Part shown: in pieces, positions 34,074 to 43,371 of the stretch
Layout: the number at the start of each line of letters is the position of its first letter
How positions within the stretch are numbered: position 1 is the first letter of the stretch
From: Rhizobium laguerreae
GTDB lineage: Bacteria > Pseudomonadota > Alphaproteobacteria > Rhizobiales > Rhizobiaceae
Direction of reading: 5' to 3'
Length of the DNA: 64,000 bases
NCBI RefSeq assembly: GCF_002008165.1
Contig: NZ_MRDM01000030.1
Location: forward strand, 489,073-553,072
Notes under the pieces: model-generated
What the model saw: the letters and a program-made list of their open reading frames with translations, nothing else
Told to the model about the DNA's origin: nothing
Databases searched by the model: none
Program-made: the position numbers and the translations under genes

Positions 34074-35642
34074 TTACGCGCCCAGCGGCGACGTCGTTGC
34101 GGCTTCGGCAAGCTTGTCCCAGGCGGGCGCCATTGCCTGGCGTACATCGGTGTAGGCAGAAAAAAGCCGGTGGAACCTGTGGGCCTCGCTGGCATCCGGT
34201 ATCTCCGGATCGCCGAGCAGCGGCGTCACCCAGTCGGCAATGCAATCGTCCATGCTGGAATAGACGCCGACAGCCACCGCGGCCATCATCGCCACGCCGG
34301 CCGCCCCGGTCTCCTCGCGGCGCGACTGGCGGATCGGTGCGTTGACGGCGGCCGAAAGTGAGCGGCGAAGGGCGACGGAGCGTGTTGCCCCGCCGGTGAC
34401 CCGCAGCTCTTCGGGCATCGCGCCCATCGCCGCGTAGCAGTCGCGGGTGGCAAGCCCCAACCCTTCGACCACGCTGCGCAGCAGGTCGGGGAAGCCGTGA
34501 CGCATCGAAAGCCCGGTGAAGCCCGCGCGCGCATTGGCGTTGACGAAAGGCCCACGTTCGCCCGCTTCGGAAATGTAGGGATGGTAAAGCACCGACCCCG
34601 GCCGGCTTTCTGCAAACCAGCCGTCGATGCGCGCAATGAGGTCTGCATGCGAAGCAGGCTTTCCTGCCTCGGCCATCAGATAGGCGGCGACGTCGAGGAT
34701 CCAGTCGACGTTGATCGTGGCGCCCATATTCGTCTGGACCTGGGTGACGATGCCGGGGATAGGCAGGGCGATCACATAGCCGGTCCCTTCACGATTGAGC
34801 TGAACATCGGCAACGGACTTGGCGCGCAAGTGCACGCCGGTCGAGCCGATCGTCGAGCAGGCGGCGTTGTGAGCGCCGCTGCGCACGCCTGCACCAAGCG
34901 CCGTCATCACCATGTCGACATAGCCGAGGCAGACTGGCGTTCCGGCAAGAAGCCCACAGGCCTTCGCCGCCTGCGATGTCAGTGGGTGGCTGATCTCGCT
35001 GCCGTCGATGATTTCGGGCAGGAGCCTGCGTCTATGGTCAAGGCCGAGCGCGTCGATCACGACTGCATCATACTGGCGCGTTCTGAAATTGCCGAAGGTG
35101 AAACTCGCCTCCGATGGATCGGTTGCCCGCACGCCTGTGAGGTTGAGATAGAGCCAGTCCTTGCAGTGCAGCGCCGTCTCCGCCCGATCGAGAAGATCCG
35201 GCGTGAAGCGGTCCATATGGGCAAGTTGCGCGCCCTGCTGGCAAGTGTTGAGCCCGGTGCCTGTTGCCTCGAAGCGGGCACGGTTCTGCGTTCCGCCGGC
35301 GAGCGACGTCACTGTCGGCGCGGCGCGCGCATCGAGCCACAGCCAGGCGTCGGCGACCGGCCGATTGCCGCGGCCGACGAGCCAGGTTCCGTCGCCCTGT
35401 CCGGTGACGGCGATAGCTGCGGTGCGGGATGCAAGATCAGGGACTTTTTCGCCGAGGCCACGCAACGCGCTGGCGCAATCGAGCCAGGTCTGATCCAGCG
35501 ACTGCGTTGCCGAGCCATCGTCTCCGGTGGCGTATCTATTGCGCACGGAGGCAGTGGCGATCTGGCGGCCGGACAGATCGAAGGCGACAGCCTTGATGAC
35601 CGAGGTGCCGGCATCTATCCCAATGATAATCTTCTCGGTCAT
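34074..35642 (-). CDS. eryA: Erythritol kinase (FGGY family)
   Basis: 522 residues. N-terminal phosphate-1 motif GIDAGTSVIKAVAFDLSG. Further FGGY features are IAVTGQGDGTWLVGRGNRP, CKDWLYLNLTGVRATDPSEA and the C-terminal LRVTGGATRSVALRRSL adenosine motif. The kinase adds phosphate to erythritol to give L-erythritol 4-phosphate and keeps it in the cell. First gene of the minus-strand eryABC operon; the promoter must lie in the large gap 35643-36437, which it shares with the divergent import genes. Confidence 0.95.
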   Translation of the reverse strand: MTEKIIIGIDAGTSVIKAVAFDLSGRQIATASVRNRYATGDDGSATQSLDQTWLDCASALRGLGEKVPDLASRTAAIAVTGQGDGTWLVGRGNRPVADAWLWLDARAAPTVTSLAGGTQNRARFEATGTGLNTCQQGAQLAHMDRFTPDLLDRAETALHCKDWLYLNLTGVRATDPSEASFTFGNFRTRQYDAVVIDALGLDHRRRLLPEIIDGSEISHPLTSQAAKACGLLAGTPVCLGYVDMVMTALGAGVRSGAHNAACSTIGSTGVHLRAKSVADVQLNREGTGYVIALPIPGIVTQVQTNMGATINVDWILDVAAYLMAEAGKPASHADLIARIDGWFAESRPGSVLYHPYISEAGERGPFVNANARAGFTGLSMRHGFPDLLRSVVEGLGLATRDCYAAMGAMPEELRVTGGATRSVALRRSLSAAVNAPIRQSRREETGAAGVAMMAAVAVGVYSSMDDCIADWVTPLLGDPEIPDASEAHRFHRLFSAYTDVRQAMAPAWDKLAEAATTSPLGA

Positions 35643-36437
35643 GTCATTGCAGGCCTATCTCGCCACCACCGCAAGCGCCGCGGCGGGCCATACGCGCATC
35701 AAATTCATCTGAAATCCTCCCGATCCCTAACTCTCTGCGATGATGCATGCGGCTGCCAACTTCGGTTCTTTCACGAGCAACGGCAAGCGCGGCCACTTCG
35801 GCAAATCCCAGGATCGGCGCGCCGCAGAAACCATCCTAAGCTCGCTCGAAAAGATAACATAAAGATACCATAATGCTAGTAAGATTTTTCTAGCGGTGTA
35901 ATTTTTTTCATCTAAAATAGAGGAGTAGGGAGTTTGCTTCCCCGCCGCCGCGCTATCGGCAGGTGGCGTCAAAAGCGGCAGAGCGCGCAATGCTGCAGCT
36001 GTGAGATAATAGTTAAAAAACATGTGGATGGCGAAATTATGCGGCTGAATGACAGATGTGAAAGTGTCTGCATTTGCCGCCGCTTTTTGCTGCACCGCAG
36101 CGTGATGAACAAGATGTGAGGTCGTGCATTTCAGTCAAGTTGCCACGAAAGTGCCGTTGACAGCTTATAAAATATATAACATCATCTACGGCATAAATAA
36201 CATACTTCTATCACGGAAGTCCCTTCCTGATGGAGAATTGCAGGCCAAGGCGGCTGGAGGAGACAATCGCCGGTCTTGTTGAGGAGGCTTCCGATGCGAA
36301 TTTTCGTCCAGAGTTGCGCTCTTGCGGGCGGCCCGCCGGCTTCCGTTCCAGTGCGACGCAGTGCTTCAGCCCGTCTGCGGTCATCATCGCGCTAGCCTTC
36401 TTCACCTCGCTATTCCAAGCCCAAAGGCCGAACGGAC
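35643..36437. promoter_or_regulatory. Divergent ery regulatory region
   Basis: A 795-base AT-rich gap between eryA and the DUF2291 gene. Repeats seen: GATAACATAA at 35853-35862 and GATACCATAA at 35864-35873 (11-base spacing), and ATAACAT at 36176-36182 and 36197-36203 (21-base spacing). A TTGACA -35-like box lies at 36157-36162, with TATA-rich DNA after it, facing the import genes. The reverse complement of AAATAACATA (36195-36204) occurs at 30541-30550 upstream of the DeoR gene. Frames of 60-122 codons inside the gap lack support. Confidence 0.6.
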
Positions 36438-37094
36438 ATGAGTACATCGCCCGATTATCCAGCATCAAAGCCGAGCAGCAGCAATCGCACGCTCCTTGTC
36501 AGCGCGGCGTTGACGGCCATCGTCGTTGCAGCGATCGCGTTCGATACGACGGTCGTCAGGATCGGCTCCGAAAACGATGTCCGCCAGCAGGCATTCTCTC
36601 CGGAAACCTTCGGCGCCGAGCAGTTCCCGAAGATCAAGGCGAATGTCGAGGAGCGGGCCGTTGCCGCCGCCGATCTCGCGGCCGCCATTGCCGCCGACAA
36701 GAAGGCGGCGGCCGAGAAATACGGTACCGCGACGAGCACCGGACCGGTCATCCCCGTCACGCTGACCGGCGTTTTCGGCGCCCGCAAGTCGAACACCAAC
36801 GAAATGAAGATCGATGGGTTGCCTCCCGAGACGGTGGTCCGTGTCCAGACCGGCCCTGCGGTCAACGGCACGGACCTCCGCGATGCAACCGGCACCATCG
36901 AATTCGGCCAGTTTACCAACCAGATCCAGTATCAGGATGCCGGCTCGGCCATCAATAACGAGATGAAGAAGGCGGTTTTCGCGGGCCTGGATGCTGACGC
37001 CCTGGACGGAAAGCAGGCGACCGTGGTCGGCGTCTTCAAGCTCATCAACCCGAAGAACTGGCTGGTCACGCCGGTAAAGGTCGAGCTCAAATGA
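36438..37094 (+). CDS. DUF2291 family membrane-anchored protein
   Basis: 218 residues. One N-terminal membrane segment (about 19-35, LLVSAALTAIVVAAIAF) is followed by a large extracytoplasmic part. There is an Ala/Lys-rich helix around 75-95 and a beta-rich C-terminal part (VVRVQTGPAVNGTDLRDATG; FGQFTNQIQYQD). This is the DUF2291 family. Members are found in erythritol and ribose-type ABC operons; their exact role is unknown, perhaps an accessory of the importer at the outer face. It is the first gene of the import operon; its last four bases overlap the ATPase start (ATGA). Confidence 0.85.
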   Translation: MSTSPDYPASKPSSSNRTLLVSAALTAIVVAAIAFDTTVVRIGSENDVRQQAFSPETFGAEQFPKIKANVEERAVAAADLAAAIAADKKAAAEKYGTATSTGPVIPVTLTGVFGARKSNTNEMKIDGLPPETVVRVQTGPAVNGTDLRDATGTIEFGQFTNQIQYQDAGSAINNEMKKAVFAGLDADALDGKQATVVGVFKLINPKNWLVTPVKVELK

Positions 37095-38635
37095 ACCAGC
37101 CGCAACGCAGCAACGGGGCGAAAGGCGAGGTGGTCCTCGCTGCCCGCAACATAGCAAAATCCTACGGCAGCGTTCACGCCCTCAAGGGAGTGAACTTCGA
37201 CATCCATCGCGGCCAGGTCACAACGCTGTTCGGGGAGAACGGCGCGGGCAAGTCGACCCTGATGAAGATCCTTTCGGGTGTGGCGCAGCCAAGCTCCGGC
37301 GAGATCGTTCTCGACGGCTCACCGATCAGCTTTACCTCGTCGACCCATGCGCGCGAGTGCGGGATCTCCATCATCCATCAGGAGCTCAGCCTGGCCCCCA
37401 ATCTCAGTGTCCGCGACAATATTTTCATGGGCCGCGAGATCATCAAGGGCGGTGTCGTCGATTTCGCTGAAGAGGAGCGTCAGACCCGGGCGCTGATGGA
37501 AGAGCTCGAGGAAGACATCGATCCGCTGACGCGGGTCGAGGATCTTCGCCTCGGCCAGCAGCAGATTGTCGAAATTGCCCGGGCACTCTCCGTCAATTCG
37601 CGCATCCTGATCATGGACGAGCCGACCTCGGCGCTGAGCGCGACGGAGGTGGAAGTGCTCTTCAAGGTCATCCACGACCTGACGAGCCGTGGCGTGTCGA
37701 TCGTCTACATCTCGCATCATCTGGAAGAGGCGCTGCAGATCACCCATCACGCCGTCGTTCTGCGCGACGGAAACATGACGGCCTATGCCGAGCGCAAGGA
37801 CATCGATCTCGAATGGATCGTCCGCAACATGGTCGGCGAGAATTTCGACCTTGGCAGCCCGCCGCAAGGTCACCCGTTCGGAAACCTCTCGCTTTCCATC
37901 GAAAACCTCAGTGTCCCCGGCCCCTCCGGCGCTGCCTATAATGCAGTCGATCGTCTGTCGCTCAAGGTGCGTGCCGGCGAAATCGTCTGCATCTACGGGC
38001 TGATGGGCGCGGGGCGCACGGAACTGCTCGAGTGCATTGCCGGACGTCTGCGCGCAAGTGGCGGACAGGTTCTGCTCGAAGGACAGGACGTCAGCGGGCT
38101 CAGCATCGCCGGGCGCATTGCCAGCGGTCTCGTGCTCGTGCCCGAAGATCGCCAGCGCGACGGCCTCGTCCAGACGATGACGGTCGGCTCCAATCTGTCG
38201 CTTGCGAGTATCCGCGCCTTCACCAAAGGGCTTTTCACCTCCGGCCATCGGGAGCGCGATCTCGTCAATGACGCGATCCGGCGGGTGCATGTGAAAACCG
38301 ATGGCGGTGCTGCGTCGATCGGCTCGCTCTCCGGCGGCAACCAGCAGAAGGTCGTCATCGGCAAGATGCTGGCAACCCAGCCAAAGGTCATCCTGCTTGA
38401 TGAGCCAAGCCGCGGCATCGACATCGGCGCCAAGGCGGAAGTTTTCAAATTGCTCGCGGAGCGCGCCAAGCAGGGATTGGCGGTCATCTATTCGACGTCC
38501 GAAGTCAATGAATGCCTGAGTATCGCACACCGCATCATCGTCATGCACCGCGGCAGGATATCGGCCGAGTTCGGCTCGGATGTCACCAAGGAAAAGATCA
38601 TGGCCGCCTCCGGCGAAGCCGTGATCGCGCACTAG
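37091..38635 (+). CDS. eryE: Erythritol ABC transporter ATP-binding protein
   Basis: 514 residues, a fused two-domain CUT2 ATPase. The first domain has Walker A GENGAGKST, an atypical signature LRLGQQQIVEIAR and Walker B ILIMDEPTSAL. The second has a degenerate Walker A GLMGAGRTE, signature LSGGNQQKVVIGK and VILLDEPSRGIDIGAK. The degenerate second site is normal for CUT2 ATPases. It drives import by EryF with EryG as binding protein. Translationally coupled to the DUF2291 gene. Confidence 0.93.
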   Translation: MNQPQRSNGAKGEVVLAARNIAKSYGSVHALKGVNFDIHRGQVTTLFGENGAGKSTLMKILSGVAQPSSGEIVLDGSPISFTSSTHARECGISIIHQELSLAPNLSVRDNIFMGREIIKGGVVDFAEEERQTRALMEELEEDIDPLTRVEDLRLGQQQIVEIARALSVNSRILIMDEPTSALSATEVEVLFKVIHDLTSRGVSIVYISHHLEEALQITHHAVVLRDGNMTAYAERKDIDLEWIVRNMVGENFDLGSPPQGHPFGNLSLSIENLSVPGPSGAAYNAVDRLSLKVRAGEIVCIYGLMGAGRTELLECIAGRLRASGGQVLLEGQDVSGLSIAGRIASGLVLVPEDRQRDGLVQTMTVGSNLSLASIRAFTKGLFTSGHRERDLVNDAIRRVHVKTDGGAASIGSLSGGNQQKVVIGKMLATQPKVILLDEPSRGIDIGAKAEVFKLLAERAKQGLAVIYSTSEVNECLSIAHRIIVMHRGRISAEFGSDVTKEKIMAASGEAVIAH

Positions 38636-38657
38636 CCTGGATTATGGAGCACTGATT

Positions 38658-39710
38658 ATGTCAGTCACGAACGTCACCGAAAAGAAATCAGTTTCCAGCG
38701 GGCCGAAGCGCAATACCAATATCGTGCGTCTCATCCTGGAGGGCCGGGCCTTCTTCGCGCTGATCGTCATCATTGCGGTCTTCTCGTTCCTGTCGCCCTA
38801 TTACTTCACGCTGAACAACTTCCTGATCATGGCGTCGCACGTCGCGATCTTCGGCATTCTGGCGATCGGCATGCTGCTCGTTATCCTCAATGGCGGTATC
38901 GATCTGTCGGTCGGCTCGACACTGGGGCTTGCAGGCTGCATCGCCGGTTTCCTGATGCACGGCGTCACGCTCACCTATTTCGGCGTCATCCTCTATCCGC
39001 CGGTCTGGGCCGTCGTCGTCATCACATGTGCGCTCGGTGCGCTGGTCGGTGCGGTCAACGGCGTGCTGATCGCCTATCTCAAGGTGCCGGCCTTCGTCGC
39101 CTCGCTCGGCGTGCTCTACGTCGCCCGCGGTATCGCGCTCTTGATGACCAACGGCCTGACCTACAACAATCTCGGTGGCCGTCCGGAACTCGGCAATACC
39201 GGTTTCGACTGGCTCGGCTTCAACCGGCTCGCAGGCATTCCGATCGGTGTCATCGTGCTTGCGGTTCTCGCCATCATTTGCGGCATCGTGCTGAGCCGCA
39301 CCGCCTTCGGCCGCTGGCTCTATGCCTCAGGCGGTAACGAGCGAGCCGCCGACCTCTCCGGTGTCCCGGTCAAGCGTGTGAAGATCATCGTCTATGTGCT
39401 TTCGGGCGTCTGTGCTGCGATCGCCGGTCTGGTCCTCTCCTCGCAGCTGACTTCAGCCGGTCCGACGGCAGGCACAACCTACGAGCTGACGGCAATCGCA
39501 GCCGTGGTCATCGGCGGCGCGGCGCTGACCGGCGGCCGCGGTACGGTTCGCGGCACCATGCTCGGCGCCTTCGTCATCGGCTTCCTTTCGGACGGCCTCG
39601 TGATCATCGGCGTCTCGGCCTACTGGCAGACCGTGTTCACCGGCGCTGTGATCGTTCTCGCCGTCCTCATGAACAGCATCCAATACGGCCGCCGGGTCAA
39701 ATCGTCCTGA
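38658..39710 (+). CDS. eryF: Erythritol ABC transporter permease
   Basis: 350 residues with about nine to ten membrane segments, CUT2 (RbsC-like) permease. Markers are AIGMLLVILNGGIDLSVGS, KVPAFVASLGVLYVARGIA and the ASGGNERAADLSGVPV loop that meets the ATPase. It probably acts as a homodimer. Lies 22 bases after eryE. The whole unit is eryE, eryF, eryG preceded by the DUF2291 gene, as in R. leguminosarum. Confidence 0.93.
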   Translation: MSVTNVTEKKSVSSGPKRNTNIVRLILEGRAFFALIVIIAVFSFLSPYYFTLNNFLIMASHVAIFGILAIGMLLVILNGGIDLSVGSTLGLAGCIAGFLMHGVTLTYFGVILYPPVWAVVVITCALGALVGAVNGVLIAYLKVPAFVASLGVLYVARGIALLMTNGLTYNNLGGRPELGNTGFDWLGFNRLAGIPIGVIVLAVLAIICGIVLSRTAFGRWLYASGGNERAADLSGVPVKRVKIIVYVLSGVCAAIAGLVLSSQLTSAGPTAGTTYELTAIAAVVIGGAALTGGRGTVRGTMLGAFVIGFLSDGLVIIGVSAYWQTVFTGAVIVLAVLMNSIQYGRRVKSS

Positions 39711-39821
39711 CGGCTAAGACCGAAACTTATCCACGACGGCAGATTGGAATCCACGAAGCCGATTGCGGAAAGCCCTGCCGGATCCCCGGCAATAACTAAG
39801 CTCACGAATGGGAGAGAGACT

Positions 39822-40769
39822 ATGTTTAAGAAAGGCATGCGCATACTTCTGGCCGCCGCGGCTGTAGCACCGCTTCTAGCAAGCTCGGCTTGGGCAGCGG
39901 GCATGATGACGATCATCGTCAACGATCCGTCGAATCCCTATTGGTTGACGGAAGGCAATGTCGCCAAGGCTACTGCCGAGAAGCTCGGCTACACCGCCTC
40001 GGTCAATGCCCACAAGGGTGACACCAACACCGAAAGCAACCTGATCGATACCGCGATCACCAACAAGTCGGTGGCGATCATCCTCGACCCGGCAAACGCC
40101 GACGGTTCCGTCGGTGCGGTCAAGAAGGCCGTTGCTGCCGGCATCCCGGTCATCCTCGTCAACGCCGAAATCAACCAGGAAGGCCTGGCCAAGGCGCAGC
40201 TTGTTTCCAACAACGCACAGGGCGCCGCTCTCGGCGCGCAGCAATGGGTCGAAGCGATCGGCGACAAGGGCAACTATGCCGAACTCTTCGGCGCTCCGTC
40301 CGACAACAACGCGGCGACGCGGTCGAATGGCTACGAGACTGTCCTTTCGCAGTATCCGGATCTGAAAAAGGTCGCCAAGGAAGTTGCCAACTGGGACCGT
40401 ACCCAGGGCCACAACAAGATGCAGTCCATGCTGCAAGCCAACCCGGATATCGTCGGCGTCATCTCTGGCAATGACGAAATGGCGCTCGGTGCGATCGCCG
40501 CGCTCAAGGAAGCCGGCAAGCTCGCCAATGTGAAGGTCGGCGGCTTCGACGGTTCGCCGGATGCCGTTGCTGCCATCAAGGCGGGCGAACTCCAATACAC
40601 CGTTCTCCAACCGGTTGCCGTCTTCTCCGAAGAAGCCGTCAAGCAGGCCGACAATCTCATCAAGACGGGTAACACCGGCGCCAAGAGCGAGAAGCAGCTC
40701 TTCGATTGCCTGTTGATCACCAAGGACAACATCGACAAGTACACTGGCCCGTTCGTTCTGGCTCAGTAA
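39822..40769 (+). CDS. eryG: Erythritol-binding periplasmic protein
   Basis: 315 residues from ATG 39822 with GGGAGAGAG upstream; longer frames do not have a ribosome binding site. Sec signal peptide: KKGMRILLAAAAVAPLLA, cut at about SAWA-AG near residue 26. The mature part is a Peripla_BP_4 (ribose-binding type) protein, with NDPSNPYWLTEGNVA, SVAIILDPANADG, GISGNDEMALGAIAALK-like and GGFDGSPDAVAAIKAGE patterns. It captures erythritol for EryEF. Last gene of the operon; a clear terminator follows. Confidence 0.93.
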   Translation: MFKKGMRILLAAAAVAPLLASSAWAAGMMTIIVNDPSNPYWLTEGNVAKATAEKLGYTASVNAHKGDTNTESNLIDTAITNKSVAIILDPANADGSVGAVKKAVAAGIPVILVNAEINQEGLAKAQLVSNNAQGAALGAQQWVEAIGDKGNYAELFGAPSDNNAATRSNGYETVLSQYPDLKKVAKEVANWDRTQGHNKMQSMLQANPDIVGVISGNDEMALGAIAALKEAGKLANVKVGGFDGSPDAVAAIKAGELQYTVLQPVAVFSEEAVKQADNLIKTGNTGAKSEKQLFDCLLITKDNIDKYTGPFVLAQ

Positions 40770-40775
40770 ACAGAA

Positions 40776-40799
40776 GAGGGCGCTCGCAAGAGCGCCCTC
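40776..40799 (+). terminator. Terminator after eryG
   Basis: A perfect 10-bp GC-rich stem (40776-40785 with 40790-40799) with a GCAA (GNRA) tetraloop, starting 7 bases after the eryG stop. A short T-containing stretch follows. It ends the import operon before the next regulator. Confidence 0.8.
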
Positions 40800-40918
40800 A
40801 CTTTCATGCTGGAAGCGATGGCCGGCGGTTCAATCACCGGTTGCTCTTCGCCTTTTTGCCTTGGCGCGGCAATCACTGTACGAAGCTGGGATCCACAATT
40901 CAGCGACAGGGGTGACCC

Positions 40919-41761
40919 GTGACACAGAAGACCAGCCGGGACGACGATCTGTTGGACCAACTCACCAGCGACAGCCGGCAGACGCGCCAGATCGCGCGCC
41001 GCCGCATGATTGCAGAGGCCGTGATGGGTGAAGGCTCGATGCGGATTGAAGACCTGACCGACCGCTTTGGGATCAGCCTGATGACGGCTCATCGCGACGT
41101 CGATGAACTCGTCAGCCGCGGCCTCTTCAGGAAGACGCGCGGCATCGTCACGGCGGCGGCGACCAATCTCATCGAATCCAGCGACGTCTACCGCTCGAAC
41201 CGTCAGTCGGCCGAAAAGAAGCTGATCGCCGAGGCGGCAATGCAATTCGTCGAACCGGGGCAGGCGATCTTTTTCGATGACTCGACCACGGTTCTCCAGA
41301 TGGCGGCACATCTGCCGTCGAAGGCGCCGGTCACCGCAATCACCAATTCCCTGACGCTGATGAATGCGCTGACGGGCCTGCACGACGTGACGCTGCTCGC
41401 CCTCGGCGGCCAGTATTACAATTGGTGCAATGCCTTCATGGGTCGCATGACCATCAACGAGATCAAGGCTCTCAGGGCCGATGTCGCGTTCATCTCGATG
41501 TCGGCGATCAGCGATGGCACGGTGCTGCACCAGTCTCCTGAAACAGTCGATACCAAGCGCGCCATGTTCGACTGTTCCGTAAAACGCATCCTGCTTGCCG
41601 ATCATACCAAGTTCGAACGGCGTGCGCTCCACAGTTTCGCAGCACTGGATGAATTCGACGTCGTCATCGTCGACGACAAGACCCAGCCGGTGCACATCGA
41701 CCGCATGCGGTCCAGAGATATCAACGTGGTCATCGCCAAGGGCGCCGGAGGGCGCTCCTGA
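40919..41761 (+). CDS. DeoR family transcriptional regulator
   Basis: 280 residues from GTG 40919, with a weak ribosome binding site (AGGGGTG). A DeoR HTH lies near residues 35-75: RIEDLTDRFGISLMTAHRDVDELV. The C-terminal sugar-phosphate sensor domain contains GQAIFFDDSTTVLQMA, ITNSLTLMNAL and ALGGQYYNWCNAFMG. It is a different protein from the ery DeoR at 29703: about 280 versus 258 residues, with a longer N-terminal part. It probably controls the kinase and dehydrogenase genes that follow in the same direction, with a phosphorylated polyol or ketose as effector. Confidence 0.9.
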   Translation: MTQKTSRDDDLLDQLTSDSRQTRQIARRRMIAEAVMGEGSMRIEDLTDRFGISLMTAHRDVDELVSRGLFRKTRGIVTAAATNLIESSDVYRSNRQSAEKKLIAEAAMQFVEPGQAIFFDDSTTVLQMAAHLPSKAPVTAITNSLTLMNALTGLHDVTLLALGGQYYNWCNAFMGRMTINEIKALRADVAFISMSAISDGTVLHQSPETVDTKRAMFDCSVKRILLADHTKFERRALHSFAALDEFDVVIVDDKTQPVHIDRMRSRDINVVIAKGAGGRS

Positions 41762-41798
41762 CGGCGCCGGCCCGTTGCTCCTCGTGAGGTAAATCTGA

Positions 41799-43328
41799 AT
41801 GCCGACACTGCTCGGGATTGATAGTGGTTTGACAGTCACCAAGGCAGTCATCTTCGATATCGACGGCACGCCGCTTGCAGTCGCCCGACGTCGCGTCACG
41901 CAGTTCATTCGGAAGGCACGCCATATCGAGCGCGACATGGATGAATTGTGGAACGCGACGGCCGATGCCATTCGCGAAGCGATTTCCCTCAGCGGACGAC
42001 CGGCAAGCGACATAGAGGGCATTGCCGCTACCGCGCATGGAGACGGCATCTACCTGCTCGATCACGCCCGGAAGCCGCTTGGCCGGGCCATTCTCTCGCT
42101 GGACAGCCGGGCAGGGGCGATCGTCGACCGGTGGACGCAGAGCGATGTCGCCGACCTGGCGATCGAACTGACGGGACAGATCCCGCACGTCTCCGCGCCA
42201 TCGGCATTGCTTGCCTGGATCCGCGAAATGGAGCCTGAACGCTATAAGCGCATCGGCCATTTCTGCAGCTGCAAGGACTGGCTGCGGTTCTGCCTGACCG
42301 GGATCATCGGTACGGACCGCACCGAAGCGAGCACCTCCTTCACCAATGTCAAAACGCAGAACTACAGCGAGGACGCCCTTCGGCTGTTTGGATTGCAGGA
42401 TCTCGTCCACGCCCTGCCGCCGGCCTCGCGCTCCGACCAGATCGTCGGACGCGTGACCCGTGAAGCCGCGCAACTGACGGGCCTTGCCGAAGGGACGGCT
42501 GTCGTTGCCGGTCTGCACGACGTCACGGCCTCGGCGCTCGGGGCAGGGGGCTATGCCAAGGGCGTTGTCGCAGTCATTGCCGGAACCTATTCGATCAACG
42601 AAACGCTTTCGTCGGAACCGCGTGTCGACCGGCGCTGGTTCTGCCGTAACGGGATTGCACCCGGCATCTGGAACAGCATGTCGATCTCTCCGGCATCGAC
42701 GGCCAATTACGACTGGTTTCTGGACACGCTCTGCGCTGCCGAACGGAAGAATGGCGAGGTGCAAGGCAACTCGATCCACGCCCTACTGGCGCCCGAGATC
42801 GACGCCGCTTTCGAGCGCCCCTCGACGGCGCTCTTCCATCCCTATCTGTTCGGCTCGCCTTATGGCGCAGCAGCCAGCGCCGGCTTCTTCGGGCTCGGTG
42901 GATGGCACGACCGCGGCGATATGCTGCGCGCCGTGCTTGAGGGCATCGCTTTCAATCATCGCATCCATGTCGACGCGCTTCGCGACGGCTTTGCCTTCGA
43001 TCAGGCGCGGCTCGCCGGTGGCGTCTCGCGCAATCCTGCCGTCGTGCAGATGTTTGCCGATGTGCTTGGCATGCCGGTCACGGTCACCGAGACCGATGAG
43101 GCGGCCGCCTGGGGTGCTGCGCTTTGTGCCGGCTCGGGCGCCGGTATCTTTGCCGATCCGCAGAGCGATCCGCGCGACACGGCCTCCATCGCGAAAACTT
43201 GCCGGCCGGATGCGGCGCGCAGCGCGGATTATGAAAAGCGTTACCAGGTATTCCGCGACATTGCCGACGCGATGATCCCCCTTTGGCCTAGGATTGCCGC
43301 GCTTGCGCCGGAGCAATCGGCAAACTGA
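41799..43328 (+). CDS. FGGY family carbohydrate kinase, EryA-like, substrate unknown
   Basis: 509 residues. Phosphate-1 motif GIDSGLTVTKAVIFDIDG near the N-terminus. EGIAATAHGDGIYLLDHARKP, CKDWLRFCLTGIIGTDRTEA and the C-terminal ARLAGGVSRNPAVVQMFAD match the kinase fold, and the RTEAS block resembles EryA more than glycerol kinase. It would phosphorylate a polyol or ketose in the cytoplasm. Because a second EryA (34074) is close by, it probably acts on a different polyol. It is 37 bases after the DeoR gene and 43 bases before the GlpD-like gene, a typical polyol cassette. Confidence 0.88.
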   Translation: MPTLLGIDSGLTVTKAVIFDIDGTPLAVARRRVTQFIRKARHIERDMDELWNATADAIREAISLSGRPASDIEGIAATAHGDGIYLLDHARKPLGRAILSLDSRAGAIVDRWTQSDVADLAIELTGQIPHVSAPSALLAWIREMEPERYKRIGHFCSCKDWLRFCLTGIIGTDRTEASTSFTNVKTQNYSEDALRLFGLQDLVHALPPASRSDQIVGRVTREAAQLTGLAEGTAVVAGLHDVTASALGAGGYAKGVVAVIAGTYSINETLSSEPRVDRRWFCRNGIAPGIWNSMSISPASTANYDWFLDTLCAAERKNGEVQGNSIHALLAPEIDAAFERPSTALFHPYLFGSPYGAAASAGFFGLGGWHDRGDMLRAVLEGIAFNHRIHVDALRDGFAFDQARLAGGVSRNPAVVQMFADVLGMPVTVTETDEAAAWGAALCAGSGAGIFADPQSDPRDTASIAKTCRPDAARSADYEKRYQVFRDIADAMIPLWPRIAALAPEQSAN

Positions 43329-43371
43329 AAAGACAAATGCCTGCAGCGGCGGGCGATTGAGGACGATGAGC

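Noticed and set aside
34497..35873. A 458-codon frame antisense to eryA
   Set aside because: eryA has complete FGGY kinase motifs on the minus strand; the plus-strand translation has no motif and an unlikely composition.
35727..36095. A 122-codon minus-strand frame in the ery regulatory gap
   Set aside because: No ribosome binding site, unnatural composition, and it covers the repeats that look like operators.
37319..38632. A 437-codon frame antisense to eryE
   Set aside because: The ATPase motifs on the plus strand are unambiguous; the minus frame shows none.
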